Positions 60,601 to 64,000 of a stretch of 64,000 bases of DNA are shown here, piece after piece. This DNA comes from Pyxidicoccus sp. MSG2 (GTDB lineage: Bacteria > Myxococcota > Myxococcia > Myxococcales > Myxococcaceae). A program made the translations under genes and the position numbers. The stretch's first letter is position 1. Every line of letters starts with the position of its first letter. The notes under the pieces are model-generated. The model did not search any database. It was not told the DNA's origin and was given only the letters and a program-made list of their open reading frames with translations. The stretch is taken from NCBI RefSeq assembly GCF_026626705.1, contig NZ_JAPNKC010000001.1, forward strand, positions 3,596,001 to 3,660,000, in the 5' to 3' direction.

Positions 60601-61279
60601 GGTGACGAAGGACGCGCAGCGGCGCCTGGAGGTGCTCCAGAACTTCACCGAGCTGGGCGCGGGCTTCTCCATCGCCAGCCACGATTTGGAGATTCGCGGC
60701 GCGGGCAACCTGCTGGGCGACAAGCAGTCGGGCGCCATCGCCGAGATTGGCTTCGACATGTACGCGCAGCTCCTGGAGGAGGCCGTTGCGGAGATGCAGG
60801 GCCAGCCGCCGCGCACCCAGGTGGAGCCGGACGTGACGCTGCCCATGCCGGCGCTCATCCCGGACGACTACGTGAGCGACGTGCACCAGCGGCTGCTCTT
60901 CTACAAGCGCTTCAGCCAGGCCAGTCACCCGGACGAGGTGACCGACTTGCGCGCCGAATTGGTGGACCGCTACGGCGAGGCGCCAGACGAGGTGGACTCG
61001 CTGTCCGAGCTGACGCTGCTGAAAATCGACATGCGGGATTTGCGGCTGCGCGCGCTCGAGGTGGGCACCGGGCGGCTGGTGGTGACGCTGGGCGCGGACG
61101 CGCTGCTGGACGGCGCGAAGGTGGCCGGGCTGGTGCAGCGCTCGAAGGGCGTCTACCGGCTCACCCCGGACATGAAGCTCATCGTCCGCATGCCCCAGGG
61201 CGCCAGCGGGCATGACCTCATCGCCGAGGCCAAGAAGGTGCTGAGGGACTTGAGCCACTGCGCCCTGCCGCAGGCGTAG
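57686..61279 (+). CDS. mfd: transcription-repair coupling factor Mfd
   Basis: A 1197-residue ATP-dependent translocase that removes RNA polymerase stalled at DNA lesions and recruits UvrA. The N-terminal UvrB-like domains are followed by the CarD-like RNA-polymerase-interaction domain (about 529-590, GDLIVHTDFGIGRYAGLTKM). The helicase motor has Walker A GDVGYGKTEVAMRAAF (about 678), the Walker B-type IVDEEQRFGVKQKE, the RGRVGRSKERAYAYLL region (about 950) and a C-terminal TRCF domain. The start at 57686 (MDTPFSQ) follows a good promoter; the frame before it covers that promoter. Length fits the family. Confidence 0.97.
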   Translation: MDTPFSQTLDAEAAVHGAVPPVAGDPLAQLLDALQPGRRVRTQGLKGAARGHVLARLHQATKAPLVCLAVDEEAADALAADLAFFLGGNGSLLEPRVLRLPADELLPFDELSPDTRTVTERLGALFHLGQGTRFPALVLSVRALSRRVLPLEVMTSLSERVVVGQDFDRDSLALKLARMGYQNSPLVEDVGTFSVRGGLLDVFSPLYDKPVRLEFFGDTIESIRAFDPQSQRTVDSLKEVSLVPAREVILTDETRPRAEAAARAVADRINLPTIQLRERLDALREGLPGFGLEGLLPGLFEGGLSTVFDFLRTWSKESPVFYVDDPLGVDRAVDELWSELERSFTAAQERQDLVCPPGEHFLTRDAVAERLGAFRVVEGGGLSLAQTERPPVLFNFGGTQDLREAILAHHGEEGALSPLVERLQRWRDMGVACAVACGTLSQADRLKRLLLDRNVMVKLHTEALEDASKLYEPSIWVHLFTGEVSHGFVDGAGGLAVLADEEIFGVRARRRPKRSKKLDAFASGFGDLKEGDLIVHTDFGIGRYAGLTKMEVNGVPGDFLVLEYAGRDKIYLPVGRMRLIQKFSGGDPDKVQLDKLGTTSWEKTKKRVKEQLLKMAAELLQIAAARKAHPGHAFSAPDRYFAQFEADFEFEETPDQAKAIEDVLADMQKPQPMDRLVCGDVGYGKTEVAMRAAFKAALDRKQVAVLVPTTVLAQQHYLSFKKRFKDYPVTVEVISGMKKAPEVREILKRAKEGKVDILIGTHKLLGGDVAFKELGLMIVDEEQRFGVKQKESLKKWRSQIDVLTLTATPIPRTLHMSMSGVRDMSIIATPPEDRRAIRTFVMKHDDAVIKEAIEREVGRGGQVFFVHNRVESLPSIEQQLKTLVPQLSIGVAHGQMGEGQLEQVMLAFTERKHHVLLCTSIIESGIDISSANTMIVNRADQFGLAQLYQLRGRVGRSKERAYAYLLVPSRRAVTKDAQRRLEVLQNFTELGAGFSIASHDLEIRGAGNLLGDKQSGAIAEIGFDMYAQLLEEAVAEMQGQPPRTQVEPDVTLPMPALIPDDYVSDVHQRLLFYKRFSQASHPDEVTDLRAELVDRYGEAPDEVDSLSELTLLKIDMRDLRLRALEVGTGRLVVTLGADALLDGAKVAGLVQRSKGVYRLTPDMKLIVRMPQGASGHDLIAEAKKVLRDLSHCALPQA

Positions 61280-61299
61280 CGCGGCCGTGAAACGCGCGG

Positions 61300-61327
61300 A
61301 GGCTCGGGACCTCACGGCTCCGGGCCT
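61300..61327. terminator. hairpin between convergent genes
   Basis: AGGCTCGG (61300-61307) pairs with CCGGGCCT (61320-61327), eight pairs with one G-U, in the 73-bp gap between mfd and the FMN reductase-like gene. No T-tract; a candidate bidirectional terminator. Confidence 0.33.
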
Positions 61328-61352
61328 CTGTCATGTCGAATGCGCACTCACC

Positions 61353-61940
61353 TCAGGCGGCGCGCGGCTCCACCGTGATGGGACGCACCAGGAACTCACG
61401 GGCCGCTTCGAGCGCGCGGCTGTCGGTGAGCACCTGCCCCGGCGCGGAGCCATGGCCGATGAGGGCCCCACGCCAGCGCAGGCCCAGGTAGTCCGCGGAC
61501 AGGCTCAGGCTCTGGATGGGCGGCTGCGCGACGGCGTCGTCCTCCTCGGAGGAGTGCGCGGTGACGAAGGACAGCACCTTGCCGCGCATCCGCTCGCGGA
61601 AGCGCAGCTCCGGCACGCGCAGCCACCAGGACCAATGCTCCAGGTAGTGCTGCGCCGTGGAGGACAGGTTGTACCAGTACACCGGCGACACGATGACCAG
61701 CTCGTCCGCCGCCAGCGTGCGCTCCGCCAGCGCGAGCAGCTCCGGCCCCGGCTTCGGATAGCCGCCCGGCGCGTGGCGCAGGTCGCGGAAGGGCTGGCGC
61801 AGGTGCTCCTCCAGGCGCAGCCAGTCCACCACCGTGCCGGACGGAAGCGACCGCGCAGCCTGGCGCGCGAGCTGCTCGGCGTTGCCGCCCTCGCGGGAGC
61901 TGGAGAGAAGGAAGAGGACGTTGCGGGAGGTCGTGCTCAT
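61353..61940 (-). CDS. NADPH-dependent FMN reductase family protein
   Basis: A 195-residue flavodoxin-fold protein. It opens NVLFLLSSSREGGNAEQLAR, where the SSSREGGN loop should bind FMN phosphate. VIVSPVYWYNLSSTAQHYLE holds the second flavin contact. The ATG at 61940 (MSTTSRNV) is chosen because it lies just before the fold; the longer frame overlaps the promoter of the divergent gene. A cytosolic quinone/flavin oxidoreductase is likely; the substrate is unknown. Confidence 0.87.
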   Translation of the reverse strand: MSTTSRNVLFLLSSSREGGNAEQLARQAARSLPSGTVVDWLRLEEHLRQPFRDLRHAPGGYPKPGPELLALAERTLAADELVIVSPVYWYNLSSTAQHYLEHWSWWLRVPELRFRERMRGKVLSFVTAHSSEEDDAVAQPPIQSLSLSADYLGLRWRGALIGHGSAPGQVLTDSRALEAAREFLVRPITVEPRAA

Positions 61941-62004
61941 GGCGGGCCCGAGGCGAAAACCGGCCGCTCTCTTAACAGCGCCCACTCGCGGGCGCAGACC
62001 CCCG

Positions 62005-62033
62005 TTGACACGGGCGAGCCCTCCGTCGTTTAC
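62005..62033 (+). promoter_or_regulatory. sigma70-type promoter of secreted-protein gene
   Basis: Consensus TTGACA (62005-62010), a 17-bp spacer and GTTTAC (62028-62033), only eight bases before the ATG at 62041, which implies a very short or absent leader. Confidence 0.65.
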
Positions 62034-62040
62034 CCGGGCC

Positions 62041-63507
62041 ATGACCCTGAATACACGACAGACCAGAACACCCAGAAGACTTGGAGTCCTTGGCACCCTC
62101 GCCGTCACCCTCGCCTGCCTCGCTGTGTCCGCCTCCTCCGCGCACGCACAGGCGTGGACGCTGAGCACCGCGCAGCGGCAGGCGTTCCTCCAGTACTACG
62201 CGCCCATCGTCTTCAAGCGCGGCAACGGAAACGACAGCCGCCATGGCTACGACTGGATTACGAACTTCGACTTCGACCAGGACGGGGACTTCTCCAACAA
62301 CAAGCTGCACTGGAAGAGCATCAACCAGTACGTGGATGCGGCGCGCGCCGGGACTGGCGCGTACAGCCACTGGCGCATCCGCCCCACCCTCTACACGTCG
62401 CTCATCGAGTTCATGGACGGAGGAGCGAAGAACCTCGTCCTCACCTTCCACATCTACCACGCGCTCGACAAGAACGCGGCCGGTGACTGGCAGCTCCACG
62501 ACTGGGAGCGGGTGGAGATTCTGGTGAAGAACGTCGTCGGCTCACCAGGCAACGGGGAGTCCGTCGCGTACGCCGTCGTCACCCAGCACAAGCGCAACGT
62601 CATCCGCGACCAGGGCAGCGCGGAGCTCAACTTCATGCAGACGACCACGGGCAAGCACCTGCTCATCTGGCAGGCCGAGTGGTCCGACAAGCTGCTGGCC
62701 CCCCACGGTCAGGAGCTGCGCTTCGTGGGCGACACGTATGCGTGGATTGCCACGCAGATGGCCTCGTCCACCGCGAAGGCGGAGGTCGACGTCAACAACG
62801 ACGACGGCCGGAAGAAGGTGCACTACGCCTTCGTGCCGCAGGGCTCGCCCGCGGCGGTCTCCGCCTTTGGAGCGCGCGGCATCACCTACGCCACGGCGGA
62901 CTCGCTCGCGAGCCGTACCGACAATGGCACCTCCGTCACGTGGCCCAACTTGAAGCGCGTCACCTACGAGCTGCAGGACCTCGCGGACATCCTTCCCACG
63001 CATTGGCAGTACGGCGGCTATGCGACGCACTGGCTGACCACCGACCCGGTGGTGGACGTCTGGATGGAGAGTCCCATCGCGAGCGAGTCCGGCGTGACGC
63101 AGGTCAGCAGCGGAATGAATCGCTTCTTCGCGAAGACGCGCGACATCGAGAACGAGGACGACCGCGAGGGCTACCCCGCGAAGAGCTGGTTCTTCGGCAC
63201 CTACGAGCTGAATGCCAATGCCTCGGACACGGGCGGCGGCGGCTCGGGCGCCTTCAAGGACAACTCGTACGCCAGCACGGCGGTGGACTCGCGCGGCCAG
63301 ACGCGCGCGAGCGCCAGCGGCTACAGCACGTCCCCCAACTCCTTCTGGTGGCAGCACGACTACTTCGTCCACGCCGGCACCGTCGACTCCACGGACGGCG
63401 TGGAGGCCGGCTTCTGGCTGCCGGGGCCGTGGTACCTGCCGGCGTCCGGCGGCTTCGACGGCCGCTGGGTGCAGCTCTTCGACGACCGTCCCGGCCAGGA
63501 GCCCTGA
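62041..63507 (+). CDS. secreted protein of unknown family
   Basis: A 488-residue exported protein; I do not recognise the family. The signal peptide is fairly long (VLGTLAVTLACLAVSASSAHAQA, cut into shorter motifs LGTLAVTLACL and SSAHAQA). The mature part starts WTLSTAQRQAFLQYYAPIVF and has a calcium-loop-like DFDQDGDFSNN, a WQLHDWERVEIL block reminiscent of Vps62/NPP1-type domains, and a Gly-rich insert (about 397-405). No membrane anchor. The start at 62041 is supported by the promoter eight bases upstream; the longer frame is a shadow. It may be a secreted enzyme or toxin-like protein, without evidence for either. Confidence 0.85.
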   Translation: MTLNTRQTRTPRRLGVLGTLAVTLACLAVSASSAHAQAWTLSTAQRQAFLQYYAPIVFKRGNGNDSRHGYDWITNFDFDQDGDFSNNKLHWKSINQYVDAARAGTGAYSHWRIRPTLYTSLIEFMDGGAKNLVLTFHIYHALDKNAAGDWQLHDWERVEILVKNVVGSPGNGESVAYAVVTQHKRNVIRDQGSAELNFMQTTTGKHLLIWQAEWSDKLLAPHGQELRFVGDTYAWIATQMASSTAKAEVDVNNDDGRKKVHYAFVPQGSPAAVSAFGARGITYATADSLASRTDNGTSVTWPNLKRVTYELQDLADILPTHWQYGGYATHWLTTDPVVDVWMESPIASESGVTQVSSGMNRFFAKTRDIENEDDREGYPAKSWFFGTYELNANASDTGGGGSGAFKDNSYASTAVDSRGQTRASASGYSTSPNSFWWQHDYFVHAGTVDSTDGVEAGFWLPGPWYLPASGGFDGRWVQLFDDRPGQEP

Positions 63508-63519
63508 GCGCGCGGGCTC
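63499..63519. terminator. hairpin at convergent gene ends
   Basis: GAGCCC (63499-63504) and GGGCTC (63514-63519) form a six-pair stem around a nine-base loop, spanning the stops of the secreted protein and the M20 deacetylase genes. No T-tract. Confidence 0.33.
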
Positions 63520-64000
63520 AGCGCGCGCCGCAGAAGTGAGCCACGGCGCGCGACAGCGCGGCCTCGCAGCGCACCAGGTCTTCCATGGGGACGTACTCCC
63601 CCGTCTGGTGCGCCACGCGGATGTCGCCGGGGCCGAACACCACGGCCTCGGCGCCCAGCTCCGTCATCTGCGGGGCCTCCGTGCCGAAGGACACCGTGGT
63701 GGACGCATTGCCGCTGGCCTCCGCCAGGAAGCGCACCACCTCCGCGTCCGCCCGCGTATTCACGCCCCGGTCCGTGCGCACCACGCGGATGTGGGCCTCG
63801 AAGGCGGGCTCGTCTCGCACCAACTCCTGGCGGATGGACTCCAGGAGCAGCGGCACCCGCTCCGTCGGCTGACCGGGGATGGGGCGCCACTCGACGATGA
63901 AGCGGCACGCGCCGGGGATGATGTTCTTCGCCTTGCCGCCCTGGATGACGCCGACATTCACCGTGGTGAAGGGCGGCTGGAAGCCCTCGTCGCGGTCGTC
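63518..64000 (-). CDS. ArgE/DapE-type M20 deacetylase, partial
   Basis: C-terminal about 160 residues of an M20 metallopeptidase-family deacetylase (acetylornithine deacetylase/succinyl-diaminopimelate desuccinylase type); the gene continues beyond the right edge. PPFTTVNVGVIQGGKAKNII and CRFIVEWRPIPG mark the dimerisation domain. Further on, FGTEAPQMTELGAEAVVFGP and DIRVAHQTGEYVPMEDL form the end of the catalytic domain, with the His and Glu expected near the metal site. ArgE (arginine biosynthesis) is the best guess. The apparent internal GTG start is not the true N-terminus. Confidence 0.85.
   Translation of the reverse strand, partial: DDRDEGFQPPFTTVNVGVIQGGKAKNIIPGACRFIVEWRPIPGQPTERVPLLLESIRQELVRDEPAFEAHIRVVRTDRGVNTRADAEVVRFLAEASGNASTTVSFGTEAPQMTELGAEAVVFGPGDIRVAHQTGEYVPMEDLVRCEAALSRAVAHFCGAR

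Overview
The window is high-GC DNA with dense, often overlapping genes, abundant GTG starts and no U-tract terminators. Predatory-myxobacterium protein types are present: a Zn-ribbon Ser/Thr kinase with a PEGA tail, a MYXO-CTERM-like surface protein, an FG-GAP/HYR lipoprotein and PilY1 with minor pilins. This points to a member of the Myxococcaceae (Myxococcus, Corallococcus or Pyxidicoccus). Species cannot be fixed by eye. From memory, gene content and order resemble the Myxococcus xanthus BPS (biosurfactant polysaccharide) wzcB-wzxB-wzyB locus, which lies next to a PilY1/minor-pilin cluster.

Region 1 (1 to about 47.3 kb) is a large Wzx/Wzy-type exopolysaccharide locus. It holds a TPR-tailed polymerase (cut by the left edge), a second O-antigen polymerase/ligase-like protein, a WecA/TagO-type initiating transferase, a Wzx flippase and a Wzc co-polymerase fused to a tyrosine kinase. 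It also holds eight GT4-type and three GT2-type glycosyltransferases (one fused to a methyltransferase), a GT-C-like membrane protein, a free methyltransferase and a UDP-sugar 6-dehydrogenase. Three acyltransferase-3 proteins and a LtaS/OpgB-like alkaline-phosphatase-fold transferase could decorate the polymer. There is also a ROK sugar kinase and a pair of nucleotidyltransferase-fold proteins, one lacking its DxD motif. No Wza outer-membrane exporter and no Wzb phosphatase is present, so export must use a partner encoded elsewhere.

Embedded in region 1 (26.9-32.0 kb) is a signalling and surface module: a transmembrane Ser/Thr kinase, a periplasmic/outer-membrane TPR-barrel protein and a large SBBP-repeat surface protein. 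Two AT-containing dyads lie in front of it. An EreA-like lipoprotein (33.5-35.5 kb) follows. Two pairs of genes in this locus share near-identical promoter-like sequences, which also decide translation starts.

Region 2 (47.3-56.0 kb) is a type IVa pilus tip cluster: PilX-, PilY1-, PilV-, PilW- and FimU/FimT-like proteins. After it come a small c-type cytochrome and a short acidic exported protein. Its 268-bp leader has mutually exclusive hairpins and a possible pseudoknot.

Region 3 (56.0-64.0 kb) is more ordinary: a PAS histidine kinase, Mfd with a clear sigma70-like promoter, an FMN reductase-type protein, an unrecognised secreted protein with a good promoter, and an ArgE/DapE-type M20 deacetylase cut by the right edge. 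I saw no rRNA, tRNA, CRISPR array, insertion sequence or phage gene.
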